Part shown: piece by piece, positions 1-8,253 of the stretch
How the letters are laid out: every line of letters begins with the position of its first letter
Position numbering within the stretch: position 1 is the first letter of the stretch
NCBI RefSeq assembly: GCF_017922435.1
Contig: NZ_VDEZ01000001.1
Location: forward strand, 1-64,000
Source: Thalassospira sp. ER-Se-21-Dark
Lineage (GTDB): Bacteria > Pseudomonadota > Alphaproteobacteria > Rhodospirillales > Thalassospiraceae
Reading direction: 5' to 3'
Length of the DNA stretch: 64,000 nucleotides
Notes under the pieces: generated by a model
What the model was told of the DNA's origin: nothing
Database searches by the model: none
What the model saw: only the letters and a program-made list of their open reading frames with translations
Position numbers and translations under genes: made by a program

Positions 1-112
1 GCTGCCCGCGCATCCCTTCCTTCTGATCTACAATGTCAAAGAACTCTAGGACCGAAGCCCCGAACCGCTCAGTCCGCGTCGCCGTCTCGTTGGCGCCGCA
101 CCCCGTCGGTGG
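1..112 (-). other. rRNA operon leader (16S gene beyond the left edge)
   Basis: Read on the minus strand, this is the transcribed leader downstream of the promoter at 119-147. It contains GTTCTTTGACATTG (44 to 31), which resembles the boxA antitermination element and the conserved pre-16S leader of alphaproteobacteria. There is no credible reading frame. The 16S gene itself is not in the window, so its presence to the left is inferred from promoter and leader. Confidence 0.7.
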
Positions 113-118
113 AGGCGG

Positions 119-147
119 GTTATAGGCCCCACTCCCAAAACTGTCAA
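119..147 (-). promoter_or_regulatory. rRNA operon promoter
   Basis: Minus-strand TTGACA (147-142) is separated by exactly 17 bases from TATAAC (124-119). A-rich and T-rich tracts at about 148-200 lie just upstream, as in an UP element. A near-consensus promoter followed by a boxA-like leader is typical of a ribosomal RNA operon. It is read divergently from the peptidase gene at 673. Confidence 0.7.
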
Positions 148-199
148 ACCCTTTTTTGAGAAAAAACGTCAGAAAAAGACATTTTTGTAAAAAGGGCTA

Positions 200-672
200 A
201 AACTGGCCGGAACCGGGGGAGTTCACCCTTCATCCCGTGGTTGAGAAACCGTGGTTGAACATGGATCAGACCGGTCAACATGCCCGCCATTCCATATAGC
301 CGATTTACCACATCAGAAGTCGTCGTTTGCCCACATCAAGAACAGTCAGATAACGATACATATATATATATGTCATATCGCGCACCTGATCTGCGGCCCT
401 GTGAACTGGATTTCATTTTGTTTTCGGCTGCCATGTTCTTGCCACTGTGGGCTGGCACATGATCGCCGCCCATCACGACCAAGGCAGCAGGATTCCCTCA
501 ACGGTTCGTAAAGGAAATCGCGCCATTATGTCGGGACGGGTTCCACTTTTACCTGCGGCAATTCGCATTTCACATCGCCAAATCTTTTATGTATAAGGTT
601 CTTGGCGATGTTGCCAACAAGAGCGACGGCCCGGGTGAACTGACAAATGGCTTTTAGGGGAGTTCTGCGGCA
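200..672. other. intergenic region, no gene seen
   Basis: This stretch separates the rRNA promoter from the peptidase gene. It holds an ACATATATATATATGT palindrome (358-373) and a short direct repeat of CGTGGTTGA (about 237-257). Two small open frames here have no recognisable product, poor codon use and no ribosome binding site, so I do not call them genes. Confidence 0.5.
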
Positions 673-1980
673 ATGGCCGGAAGAGACTTGGTTTCTATTG
701 CGAGCGTGATGGTAATTCTGGGGGGAACAACCGGATATCTGCTATCTGATCATTATTCGAACGCCTCGGATACTGCCCTGTCTGCCAGCGCTGCAGAGAG
801 CCTCGTTATGGGGGGTGACGCGGACGTCACCGAAACCGCCAGTATCCCGGATCTTGAACCACGCCGCGAGACGGTTGTCCTTGAAAAGGGCTCCAACCTG
901 ATGGCGACACTGACCGCCACAGGCCTCGAGCGGACATCTGCCTATAACGCGATCGAAGCCCTGCGCGATGTATTCAACCCGCGCAAACTGCGCGCCGGGC
1001 AGGAATTCGACCTTGTTTATGCTGCGGACGGGCAGGACGATATCGAACTTCTGGACCAGATGAGCTTCCAGCCGGACCCGGAAACCATTGTTTCAGTCTC
1101 GCGCACTGATGACGGCTATCAGGCATCCTCGGACAAAATCGAACTGACACCTTCGCGCAATGTAGCGTCGGGCACGATCGAGCAAAGCCTGTTTCTGGCA
1201 GCGGAACGCAACGGCGTTCCGATCCCGGTTCTGATGGAACTGATCGAACTTTATTCCTATGAAGTCGACTTCCAGCGTGACATTCAGCCGGGCGACAGTT
1301 TTGAGATCATGTATCAGGAACTGAAAAACGATGCCGGTGAACGGGTGCGTTATGGCGATGTGCTTTATGCCAGCATGACGCTCAGCGGCCATGAGGTTCG
1401 GCTTTATTCCTATACCGACAGCAACGGCGAAACCGACTTCTATAACCAGAAGGGCGAATCTTATCGCCGTGCACTGATGCGGACACCGATCAACGGCGCA
1501 CGTCTGTCATCGGGTTATGGCAAACGCAAGCACCCAATCCTTGGCTATACCAAGATGCATAAGGGGATCGACTTCGCAGCCCCGACCGGCACACCGATCT
1601 TTGCCGCCGGTAACGGCACGATTGCCAAGATTGGCCGCAATGGCGGTTATGGCAATTACATCCAGATCCGCCACAATGATTCCTATGCCACCGCCTATGC
1701 CCATATGAATGGTTTTGCCAAGGGCCTGAAGCAGGGATCGCGGGTCAAGCAGGGCGATATCATCGGCTATGTTGGCACAACCGGTCGCTCCACTGGTCCG
1801 CACCTGCATTACGAGATCCTGCAAAACAACGCACAGGTCAACCCGATCCGCGTGAAGATGCCGAGTGGCAAGACGCTTAAGGGTGAAGAGCTTGATCGCT
1901 TCCTTGCGGATTCTGATGTGTTGCGCAAACAGTATGCTGAACTGTCAATCGGCAACCGCAAGATCGCCAGCGCCGAATAA
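673..1980 (+). CDS. M23 family (LytM-type) metallopeptidase
   Basis: Predicted cell-envelope zinc endopeptidase acting on peptidoglycan cross-links, or a relative that helps activate septal amidases. Residues 5-25 form an uncleaved-looking membrane anchor or signal. The middle (about 60-270) matches the region that precedes the catalytic domain in M23 proteins. The LytM domain spans about 277-400 and keeps the zinc ligands: H296 and D300 in HKGID, and H377/H379 in HLHYE. Length, 435 residues, is normal for the family. AGGGGAG at 656-662 supports the start. A strong terminator follows. The gene stands alone, divergent from the rRNA promoter. Family is certain; the exact substrate is not. Confidence 0.9.
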   Translation: MAGRDLVSIASVMVILGGTTGYLLSDHYSNASDTALSASAAESLVMGGDADVTETASIPDLEPRRETVVLEKGSNLMATLTATGLERTSAYNAIEALRDVFNPRKLRAGQEFDLVYAADGQDDIELLDQMSFQPDPETIVSVSRTDDGYQASSDKIELTPSRNVASGTIEQSLFLAAERNGVPIPVLMELIELYSYEVDFQRDIQPGDSFEIMYQELKNDAGERVRYGDVLYASMTLSGHEVRLYSYTDSNGETDFYNQKGESYRRALMRTPINGARLSSGYGKRKHPILGYTKMHKGIDFAAPTGTPIFAAGNGTIAKIGRNGGYGNYIQIRHNDSYATAYAHMNGFAKGLKQGSRVKQGDIIGYVGTTGRSTGPHLHYEILQNNAQVNPIRVKMPSGKTLKGEELDRFLADSDVLRKQYAELSIGNRKIASAE

Positions 1981-2001
1981 GACCCCGACTGGTCCAAAAT
2001 C

Positions 2002-2029
2002 AAAAACCCGCCCTTGTGGCGGGTTTTTT
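2002..2029. terminator. bidirectional intrinsic terminator
   Basis: An 11-bp stem (AAAAACCCGCC / GGCGGGTTTTT) with loop CTTGT ends in T-runs on both strands. It lies between the converging peptidase and ABC transporter genes and probably serves both. Confidence 0.85.
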
Positions 2030-2159
2030 GTTTCTGCAACATCACGACAGATGTCTGCACTGTTGAAGCCTAGGCTCAGCGTTTTGGGTCGGGAGAATGT
2101 GGCAATAAAGAAAGCAAATAGAGGACAGCCATACAGCACGCTTTGGCTTTGGCCCAAGA

Positions 2160-3956
2160 TCAGGCTGCGTCGCGTTCAAACTGCAGCTTGGCCAGGCGCC
2201 CGTATAGCGGGGAGCTTTCGAGCAGTTCCTGATGCGTCCCGACTGCTACCAGCTTGCCATCATCAATCACAGCAATCCGGTCTGCATGCAGAACCGTTGC
2301 CAAACGATGCGCAATCACGAGCGTGGTGCGCTCTTTCATGATGGTTTCAAGTGCCTTTTGAACAACCTGTTCACTTTCGGCATCCAACGCACTGGTGGCT
2401 TCATCCAGAAGCAGGATGGCCGGATTGCGTAAGATCGCGCGCGCGATCGCAATGCGTTGACGCTGACCGCCCGACAGGCGCACGCCCTTCTCACCCAGGA
2501 AGGTATTAAAGCCATCCGGCAACCGGTCAAGGAACTCACTGGCATGCGCAGCGTCGGCAGCCGCACGCACATCGGCATCACTTGCCCCCGGACGGCCATA
2601 GCGGATGTTGTCCCATGCACTGGCGGCAAAGATCACCGGGTCCTGTGCGACAAGACCAATGCGTTCACGTACTGCGACCGGATCGGCCGTCTTGATATCA
2701 ACCCCGTCAACCTTGATCACACCGCTTGCCGGATCATAGAAGCGCAGCAGCAGCTGGAACACGGTGGTCTTGCCCGCCCCCGAAGGGCCAACAAGTGCAA
2801 CCGTTTCCCCCGGCTTGACCGAAAGGCTGAGACCTTCAAGGGCCGAGCGATCTGGGCGGGCAGGATAATGGAAGGTGACGTTTTCGAAACTGACATGCCC
2901 CTGATGGGGTACCGGCAACGCGACGGGGTTTTCCGGTGCCTTGATTTCAGGTTCCGTCGACAGTAACGCAACCAGGCGTTCCGCCGCCCCCGCCGCACGT
3001 TGCAAATCACCGATCACTTCACTGATGGCGCCAACGGAACCGGCAACTACCACAGCATAAAAGACAAAGGCCGAAAGTTCCCCGGCCGAGATCGTGCCAT
3101 CCAGCACATCATGCCCACCAATCCACAGGATGGTGCCAACCGCACCAAACACCATGACGATAACAATCGCGGTCAGAAGGGCGCGGGCAGAAATACGCGC
3201 AACCGCCGTTCTGAAGGCCCCTTCGACGTGGCCGCTGAAACGTTGGCTTTCGATTTCTTCGTGGGTATAGGCCTGCACCGTGCGCAGCGCATTGAGAGTT
3301 TCTTCGGAAAAGGCGCTGACGTCGGCAACCCGATCTTGGGACTCGCGCGACAAACGCCGCACGCGTCGACCATATCCGACAATCGGAATGACCACCAACG
3401 GCACAACCAGCAAGACAAGAGCTGTGAGCTTGGGACTGGTGATGGCCAACATCGTCAGTCCCCCGACAAACATCAGGGCATTGCGAAGCGCGATCGAGAC
3501 GCTTGAGCCAATGACGGCCTGAAGCAACGTGGTGTCGGTTGTCAGGCGCGAAAGAACTTCACCGGTTCTTGTGACTTCAAAGAAGGCTGAGTCCAGCCGG
3601 ATGATATGGCGGTATACGGCGGAACGGATATCAGCAACCACACGTTCCCCGATCCAGGAAACCAGGAAGAAGCGCATGTAACTTGCGCCCGCCAGCAACA
3701 GGGTTACCGCAAATAGAACGAACAATGCCCGGTCCAGCAGCGAGCCGTCACCTTCGGCAAAGCCTTCGTCAACCAGCATGCGCAGGCCATTGCCAAGCGC
3801 CAGTACGGTGCCAGATGCTGTCACCAGTGCGATCAGCGCGCCGAACAGCTGCAAACGGTATTTTGTGACGAACGGGACAATGGCACGGAGCGACGAGAGG
3901 TTCCGGCTGGTTTCACGATCGGTGAGTTTTGCAGAAGAAGTCGGTGTACGCGCCAA
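2160..3956 (-). CDS. ABC exporter, fused membrane and ATPase domains (MsbA-like)
   Basis: A half-size exporter that should work as a homodimer in the inner membrane. About residues 30-320 form the six-helix transmembrane domain. The nucleotide-binding domain follows with Walker A GPSGAGKTT, signature LSGGQRQR, Walker B ILLLDEATSALD and the switch histidine in VIAHRLA. Length, 598 residues, is normal. The family includes lipid and drug exporters related to MsbA and BmrA; the sequence alone does not give the substrate. It converges on the peptidase gene. The start lies about 205 bp from the neighbouring outward cyaY stop, so both minus genes may share a transcript. Confidence 0.92.
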   Translation of the reverse strand: MARTPTSSAKLTDRETSRNLSSLRAIVPFVTKYRLQLFGALIALVTASGTVLALGNGLRMLVDEGFAEGDGSLLDRALFVLFAVTLLLAGASYMRFFLVSWIGERVVADIRSAVYRHIIRLDSAFFEVTRTGEVLSRLTTDTTLLQAVIGSSVSIALRNALMFVGGLTMLAITSPKLTALVLLVVPLVVIPIVGYGRRVRRLSRESQDRVADVSAFSEETLNALRTVQAYTHEEIESQRFSGHVEGAFRTAVARISARALLTAIVIVMVFGAVGTILWIGGHDVLDGTISAGELSAFVFYAVVVAGSVGAISEVIGDLQRAAGAAERLVALLSTEPEIKAPENPVALPVPHQGHVSFENVTFHYPARPDRSALEGLSLSVKPGETVALVGPSGAGKTTVFQLLLRFYDPASGVIKVDGVDIKTADPVAVRERIGLVAQDPVIFAASAWDNIRYGRPGASDADVRAAADAAHASEFLDRLPDGFNTFLGEKGVRLSGGQRQRIAIARAILRNPAILLLDEATSALDAESEQVVQKALETIMKERTTLVIAHRLATVLHADRIAVIDDGKLVAVGTHQELLESSPLYGRLAKLQFERDAA

Positions 3957-4005
3957 GGCACTTTATTCCGTATGCAGTGGTAACCACGCGGCCGATATAA
4001 AGAGA

Positions 4006-4344
4006 TCAGCCAAGATCAAGCTTGTTCCCGGTTTTGACAGCAAGATCAGCCGAAAGCTGATCATGGAGCGTGGTCGAACCGCGGGTCGAGGTCCAGGTTT
4101 CGTTGTCTTCATCAAAGTCATAGTGGCTTGCCCCACTGACTGGCGAAGAAAGCCAGACCTGACGGTTGGGACCATGCTTGTTGATGATGAATTGTTCGCC
4201 CGAATCGAGTTCGATGGTCAGGATGCCGGACTGCAGATCAACATCAAGGTCATCGCCCAAGGCATCATCAATAACATCAGACAGCGTTTCGATGGTTTCG
4301 TCTGCAAGCTGATGGAAGCGGGTTTCCTCAAGGGCCACAGTCAT
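4006..4344 (-). CDS. cyaY: frataxin homologue, iron donor protein CyaY
   Basis: Small acidic iron-binding protein that modulates cysteine desulfurase during iron-sulfur cluster assembly in the cytosol. The 112 residues show the frataxin pattern: an acidic first helix (ADETIETLSDVIDDALGDDLDVDL), then the beta sheet with GEQFIINKHGPNRQVWLSSPVSG and the YDFDE strand, then a C-terminal helix. The conserved NKxxPxxQxWLSSP-type motif is present. GGAG lies just upstream of the ATG. A short hairpin (CGGGG/CCCCG, about 4358-4375) sits in its leader. Transcribed divergently from rpmE. No truncation. Confidence 0.93.
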   Translation of the reverse strand: MTVALEETRFHQLADETIETLSDVIDDALGDDLDVDLQSGILTIELDSGEQFIINKHGPNRQVWLSSPVSGASHYDFDEDNETWTSTRGSTTLHDQLSADLAVKTGNKLDLG

Positions 4345-4553
4345 ATTCTCCGTCTATCATCGGGGTCCAATGCCCCGGCAAGGCGACAATCAATTGTTGG
4401 CGCACCATACTATATAAAGAGACCTGTGCAAGTATGCATAAGCACGGGTGCGAGAAAAGCTTGTAACATGGGGCAAGCACTGCTAAACGACCGCCTGATC
4501 GCTACTGCACTCCCCTCATTTGGCGTTAATCGGATAATTACCGGTTACAGGGG

Positions 4554-4582
4554 TTGCGCGAGCCGATTTTTTACACTATACA
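4554..4582 (+). promoter_or_regulatory. probable rpmE promoter
   Basis: TTGCGC (4554-4559), a 17-base spacer and TATACA (4577-4582) lie 29 bases before the L31 start codon. Spacing and position fit a sigma-70-type promoter with a short leader. The call is by eye. Confidence 0.5.
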
Positions 4583-4611
4583 CCGCGCTTCAAATTCCGG
4601 AGTGATAGGCG

Positions 4612-4836
4612 ATGAAAAAAGATATCCATCCCGATTACCATGAGATCACCGTTCAGATGACTGACGGCAGCACCTTCACCACGCAGTCGACCTGGGGCAA
4701 TCCGGGCGATGTGTTGAAGCTCGACATCGATCCGAAAAGCCACCCGGCTTGGACTGGTGTTCACCGTCTTCTGGACAGCGGCGGGCAGCTTGCTAAGTTC
4801 AAAAAGCGCTTCGCTGGTTTCAATATCGGCAACTAA
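4612..4836 (+). CDS. rpmE: 50S ribosomal protein L31
   Basis: Structural protein of the large ribosomal subunit at the subunit interface. It starts [19 protein letters not shown], the classic L31 opening, and contains the TWG, SHPAWTG and FKKRF segments. The CxxC zinc motif of the C+ form is absent, so this is the zinc-independent C- type usual in alphaproteobacteria. Length is 74 residues. GGAG at about 4599 gives a good binding site, and a terminator follows at once, so it is probably a single-gene transcript. Confidence 0.96.
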   Translation: MKKDIHPDYHEITVQMTDGSTFTTQSTWGNPGDVLKLDIDPKSHPAWTGVHRLLDSGGQLAKFKKRFAGFNIGN

Positions 4837-4870
4837 GCAAAGAACACGCTTCTGTGTTCTGTGGGATCAG

Positions 4871-4906
4871 CGCCCGTCGCATCTTCTTGATGCCGCGGGC
4901 GTTTTT
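4871..4906 (+). terminator. intrinsic terminator of rpmE
   Basis: Nested stem CGCCCG (4871-4876) / CGGGCG (4896-4901) with inner GCATC/GATGC and a T-run immediately after. Confidence 0.8.
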
Positions 4907-5092
4907 CTTTGTCTAAACCCTGAATCTGCATAGCTGCCGACGGCAAAAAGCTATGGTTGGAACAACTCTCGGCTGTTATTGAGCATATCTGATGGTGATT
5001 TCGGCATTTTTTTGCCATAATCCCATTCGTTAGGATAAGGCGGCACCGATTCTGCTGCCCTGTTCTGCTTGAACGCATGATCAGGCTCTTAG

Positions 5093-6916
5093 ATGAATCA
5101 AGTGACAGCACGTAACCAGGTTAGCTATGAGGTCTATGTTAAAGACCGTTCAGGCCGGTGGCAGATCCACGGTCACTTTACTGGTGCGCAAAGAAAGCAG
5201 GCAGAAGAAGAAGCCAAACAGATCGAGCGCGCCAATCACGTGTCAGGCGTCAAAGTCATTCGCGAGGTTTACGACCACGCAACCAACAGCTCTGACGAGT
5301 ATGTGATTTACGAAACGCGCGGTCAGGGCAGACTGGAAAACACCAACCCGCAGGCAAAACCAAAGCGATCAGCCCCGCCCAAAGCCGATGCCCAGCGTCC
5401 TGCCCCCGCCCCAATGATGCCAAAGGCAGATACATCTGCCGATAAGCCCAACGATGCGGCACCTGCGAGCGAAAAGAAACCCGCAGCTGTTCGCCCATCT
5501 GCATCGGTTGCAGAAAGCCAGACCCTTATTGGTCTTGGCCTTAAGATGATGGTCGCCTTCTGCGTTGCGATTGCCGTTGGCCTTGCGACCATGTTGCTTG
5601 CAGCCAAAGGGCTTGAATTCCTGCCGGGGATGGGGCTCAAGATCAGTCAGGGCTTTTACGACAAGGCGAACTTCCTGTCCTTTACCGTTGGTTTTTTGGC
5701 CAGCGTCGTACCGATGCTGATGGCGCTGACCAAAAAATTCAAGGGACGTGCCCGCAGATCGTCGATGGCGTCTTTTCGTTCGACAGGGTCGAAAACGGCC
5801 CGCGCCGGCAATCGCCCGGGCGTCGCACAGGGATCTGGTTCGGATGTGCGCCGCAAGTCAGCCGCGGAAATGGCGGCCGAAATGGCCCGTGAGGATGGCG
5901 ACACGGACGTAGAGGTCGCAGAAGACGCGCAGGACGACACACCGGCAGCGGCCGCACCGGAGCCGATTGACGATACGCCGGAAAAACCGTTGGTCGAAAC
6001 ACGCGAAATGCGGGCGACGCGCGAACAGATGCGCGACTTCATCACAGGATCGATCGAAGCCATTCAGCGTAAAGTGACCTCGCTTGATGCCTATCACAAG
6101 TTTGGCGTGAACCTTTATGTCGCCGGGGCCTGTGATGCATGCAGTGAAAAACACGCACTGGATCAAAAAGACGGGCGCGTCATTTTGCGGGATTGCATTT
6201 CGGCGATGGGCGCAAACAAAAGCATGGCCGAGACATTCTGCAAGAATGTCGACGACTATATTCTTGAGCCGAAATACAAGGATATGTATGGCGCGGGCCG
6301 CCAGTCGATGGACGCCTATATCAAAGATGAAAAGAGCATCACGTCATCGGTTGCCAAAGCAATCAATGACTGGAGCGACAAGCCCGCGGCTGGCCCACAA
6401 GGTGCCGGTGGAAAAAAGCTTCATGCCCTGATGTTTACCGACATCGTCAATTCCACAGCCAAAACCCAGGAACTGGGGGATCATGGCGCGCAGCAGATGG
6501 TGCATATCCATAACCAGATCGTGCGCACGGCCCTGATCAACAACTATGGCAAGGAAGTCAAGCATATGGGCGACGGCATCATGGCCGTGTTCCCGTCCTC
6601 GGCGAGTTCGGTAGAGGCCGCCATTGAAATCCAAAAAAACATGGCATCCCATAATGCCAGCCAGGATTTGAAATTCCAGATCCGCATCGGCATCAATGCC
6701 GGTGAAGCCATTGCCGAGGAAAACGACCTGTTTGGCAGTGTGGTGCAGCTTGCCGCGCGCGTCTGTGCACAAGCAGGCGGTGACGAAACGCTGGTTTCGG
6801 AAAACGTCAAGAATACCTATAGCGGCAGTCGGGCAAGCTTTGTCTCGCAAGGCACACGCCAGATGAAGGGCTTTTCCGACCCGATTGAGGTCTTCCAGGT
6901 TCAAGCCCGCAGCTGA
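5093..6916 (+). CDS. membrane-bound class III adenylate/guanylate cyclase
   Basis: Probably makes a cyclic nucleotide, most likely cAMP, at the inner membrane. Residues 1-75 form a small domain of unknown function, then comes a Pro/Ala/Lys linker. Two membrane helices lie at about 143-171 and 194-213. A second charged linker is followed by a region with C347-x2-C350, C368 and C383. The C-terminal catalytic domain (about 440-600) keeps both metal aspartates, D450 in MFTDIVNST and D494 in GDGIMAVF, and the transition-state arginine R556. The usual transition-state asparagine is Gln552 (VQLAAR), a change also seen in other bacterial cyclases. Activity is likely but substrate is open. No neighbouring signalling gene. 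Confidence 0.85.
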   Translation: MNQVTARNQVSYEVYVKDRSGRWQIHGHFTGAQRKQAEEEAKQIERANHVSGVKVIREVYDHATNSSDEYVIYETRGQGRLENTNPQAKPKRSAPPKADAQRPAPAPMMPKADTSADKPNDAAPASEKKPAAVRPSASVAESQTLIGLGLKMMVAFCVAIAVGLATMLLAAKGLEFLPGMGLKISQGFYDKANFLSFTVGFLASVVPMLMALTKKFKGRARRSSMASFRSTGSKTARAGNRPGVAQGSGSDVRRKSAAEMAAEMAREDGDTDVEVAEDAQDDTPAAAAPEPIDDTPEKPLVETREMRATREQMRDFITGSIEAIQRKVTSLDAYHKFGVNLYVAGACDACSEKHALDQKDGRVILRDCISAMGANKSMAETFCKNVDDYILEPKYKDMYGAGRQSMDAYIKDEKSITSSVAKAINDWSDKPAAGPQGAGGKKLHALMFTDIVNSTAKTQELGDHGAQQMVHIHNQIVRTALINNYGKEVKHMGDGIMAVFPSSASSVEAAIEIQKNMASHNASQDLKFQIRIGINAGEAIAEENDLFGSVVQLAARVCAQAGGDETLVSENVKNTYSGSRASFVSQGTRQMKGFSDPIEVFQVQARS

Positions 6917-7030
6917 GCTTTGTCCCATCCCCTAAATCCCGTGATCGCAATAATGCGCTGTGCGCCGTTATCAACCAACCGTGCCGCTACCAGCATAGGC
7001 AAAACGATGTTCGGGTAAGGCTGCTGTCTT

Positions 7031-7477
7031 TTAGCCGTTGGAGCGTGCGGCGACCTGCAATTCCATACGGGCGGTGCGCATATAAAGTGAATGCGCACGC
7101 CCCATCAGATCGAGAAGACCGGGCGAGAGGAAACCATATTCCTCCTGCGGATTGACCGTACAAACCCGAAGATCGACCATCAGATCGTCGATATCGACAG
7201 CCTCATCCCAGGGGATTTCCCCCTCTTCAACAGCACGCACAGCAAGAAGCCACGCCATTGCCCGTATCAATCGCGTGGTCATGCGCATCTCTTCGACGCA
7301 TTGTGCAACGGCTTCGCGACTGCCCTGTTTCTTGCTTTGTCCACGATGGGCGGAAAGGTAATTCCGTGCCTCTATCAGCAGTGTAAAGGCTTCATCGTAG
7401 GTACGCGAAAAATGAACAACCGAGAAATTGCTTTGATACGACGCCGCCTTTGACGTCGGGGGATGCTCGTGAGTCAT
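7031..7477 (-). CDS. rcdA: DUF1465 family protein, RcdA-like (regulator of CtrA degradation)
   Basis: In Caulobacter, RcdA is an adaptor that brings substrates to ClpXP during cell-cycle-timed destruction of the master regulator CtrA. The 148 residues are mostly helical and match the DUF1465 pattern around FSRTYDEAFTLLIEARNYL, the central helix EEMRMTTRLIRAMAWLLAVRAVEEGEI and the tail SPGLLDLMGRAHSLYMRTARMEL. The ATG has only a weak ribosome binding site. A long ORF-free leader with two terminator-like hairpins precedes it. Function is inferred from the family; in other alphaproteobacteria the exact role of DUF1465 proteins varies. Confidence 0.78.
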   Translation of the reverse strand: MTHEHPPTSKAASYQSNFSVVHFSRTYDEAFTLLIEARNYLSAHRGQSKKQGSREAVAQCVEEMRMTTRLIRAMAWLLAVRAVEEGEIPWDEAVDIDDLMVDLRVCTVNPQEEYGFLSPGLLDLMGRAHSLYMRTARMELQVAARSNG

Positions 7478-7525
7478 CCTGAATATATTGGGAAGGTTTT
7501 AAGCGGCTTCAAGACGAAAGTTTCG

Positions 7526-7610
7526 CAAATAGAAAGACCGCCCACTTTCGGGGCGGTCTCACCTCAACCTGCTAAACTTGCCGGACTTTTTTTGGTTTTG
7601 TTTTTGTTGT
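7526..7610 (-). ncRNA. candidate small RNA 2 (about 85 nt)
   Basis: Minus-strand transcript predicted from promoter TTGACC-N17-TAAAGT (7645-7617) to a hairpin terminator. The 9-bp stem AGACCGCCC/GGGCGGTCT (7535-7559) is followed on the minus strand by a T-rich tail. The 5' part is A-rich and unstructured. No reading frame fits. It could instead be a leader attenuator for the rcdA-like gene, which starts 49 bases further on. Confidence 0.35.
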
Positions 7611-7616
7611 GTGCGA

Positions 7617-7645
7617 ACTTTAGCCAGCGCTTAAGAGGCGGTCAA
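7617..7645 (-). promoter_or_regulatory. putative promoter of candidate small RNA 2
   Basis: Minus-strand TTGACC (7645-7640), 17-base spacer and TAAAGT (7622-7617). The -35 is good and the -10 matches four of six consensus bases. It may alternatively serve the rcdA-like gene. Confidence 0.35.
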
Positions 7646-7767
7646 GGCTATTCATGGCACAAATGTGACAATACGTATTAACCCGTACCCTTTTGCAGAT
7701 TAATACCGACACGCAGATGCACACTGCCTTAATTGGCAGGCCACTAAGCCACGAAAAATCAATCACA

Positions 7768-7860
7768 AAGAAAAAGAACCGCCCCAAAAAAGGGCGGCTC
7801 AGTTTAACAGGGAGGCATCGAAACATCACGTTCGACAAGAGAGCCATCAGATGACCCTCT
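7768..7860 (-). ncRNA. candidate small RNA 1 (about 90 nt), possibly CtrA-controlled
   Basis: A promoter, a short non-coding body and a terminator are arranged as a free-standing small RNA on the minus strand. The body has a short stem (TCGAA/TTCGA), then an apparently single-stranded CCTCCC (7815-7810) that could pair with ribosome binding sites. It ends in the hairpin GAGCCGCCC/GGGCGGTTC (7800-7776) and a T-run (7775-7768). Exposed CCUCC is a recurring feature of alphaproteobacterial regulatory RNAs. The start near 7860 is inferred. Confidence 0.45.
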
Positions 7861-7866
7861 ATTCCA

Positions 7867-7899
7867 CATATAAGACGGCAAGTTTAATTTTCAATTAAC
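7867..7899 (-). promoter_or_regulatory. promoter of candidate small RNA 1 with overlapping CtrA consensus
   Basis: Minus-strand TTGAAA (7894-7889), 16-base spacer and TATATG (7872-7867). The -35 lies inside a perfect TTAA-N7-TTAA at 7884-7898, followed by C at 7899 when read on plus, which is the CtrA full-site consensus. CtrA sites commonly overlap the -35 of the promoters they control. Binding itself is inferred. Confidence 0.45.
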
Positions 7900-7969
7900 C
7901 GCAGGTTTAAAAAAACCATCCTCACGTCTAGTAATCGAACATGCTGCGCCGAAGCATCCAGATGGGGTT

Positions 7970-8158
7970 TCAGCTCTTGAACAATGCTTCTGCACCCTCG
8001 GTCACACCTTTGCGGTGTTCGAGCGTCTCATCCACATGTTTAATTTCACGCTCCAGCGCGGCGCGATAGTCTTTGAGACTGGTGACCGACATTCCTTCAA
8101 GATTGCGCGGCAAGCCAAATTCACCCGATTTGAGAACAGCAAACTCTTCTTCGTCCAC
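7970..8158 (-). CDS. DUF1192 family small protein
   Basis: About 62 residues, acidic at the start and coiled-coil-like in the second half (MSVTSLKDYRAALEREIKHVDETLEHR). This matches the DUF1192 pattern, whose members begin with an acidic stretch and an M-S-V-x-x-L segment. Role unknown. I place the start at the GTG at 8158, because GGAGG (8169-8165) is six bases before it and directly abuts the upstream ATG at 8164. The family usually starts at the acidic run. It is divergent from the quinone oxidoreductase gene. Confidence 0.75.
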   Translation of the reverse strand: MDEEEFAVLKSGEFGLPRNLEGMSVTSLKDYRAALEREIKHVDETLEHRKGVTEGAEALFKS

Positions 8159-8253
8159 AATCATCCTCCATTATTCCCTGTCAGGTCAGGGGCATTGAAT
8201 TTCCTTCATGTCCTAGATAGGTATAAAACGCAGTTTTCGCCAACGAGGTCCCG

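Noticed and set aside
251..511. 86-codon open frame between the rRNA promoter and the M23 gene
   Set aside because: No ribosome binding site and no family resemblance; the sequence overlaps an AT-repeat palindrome.
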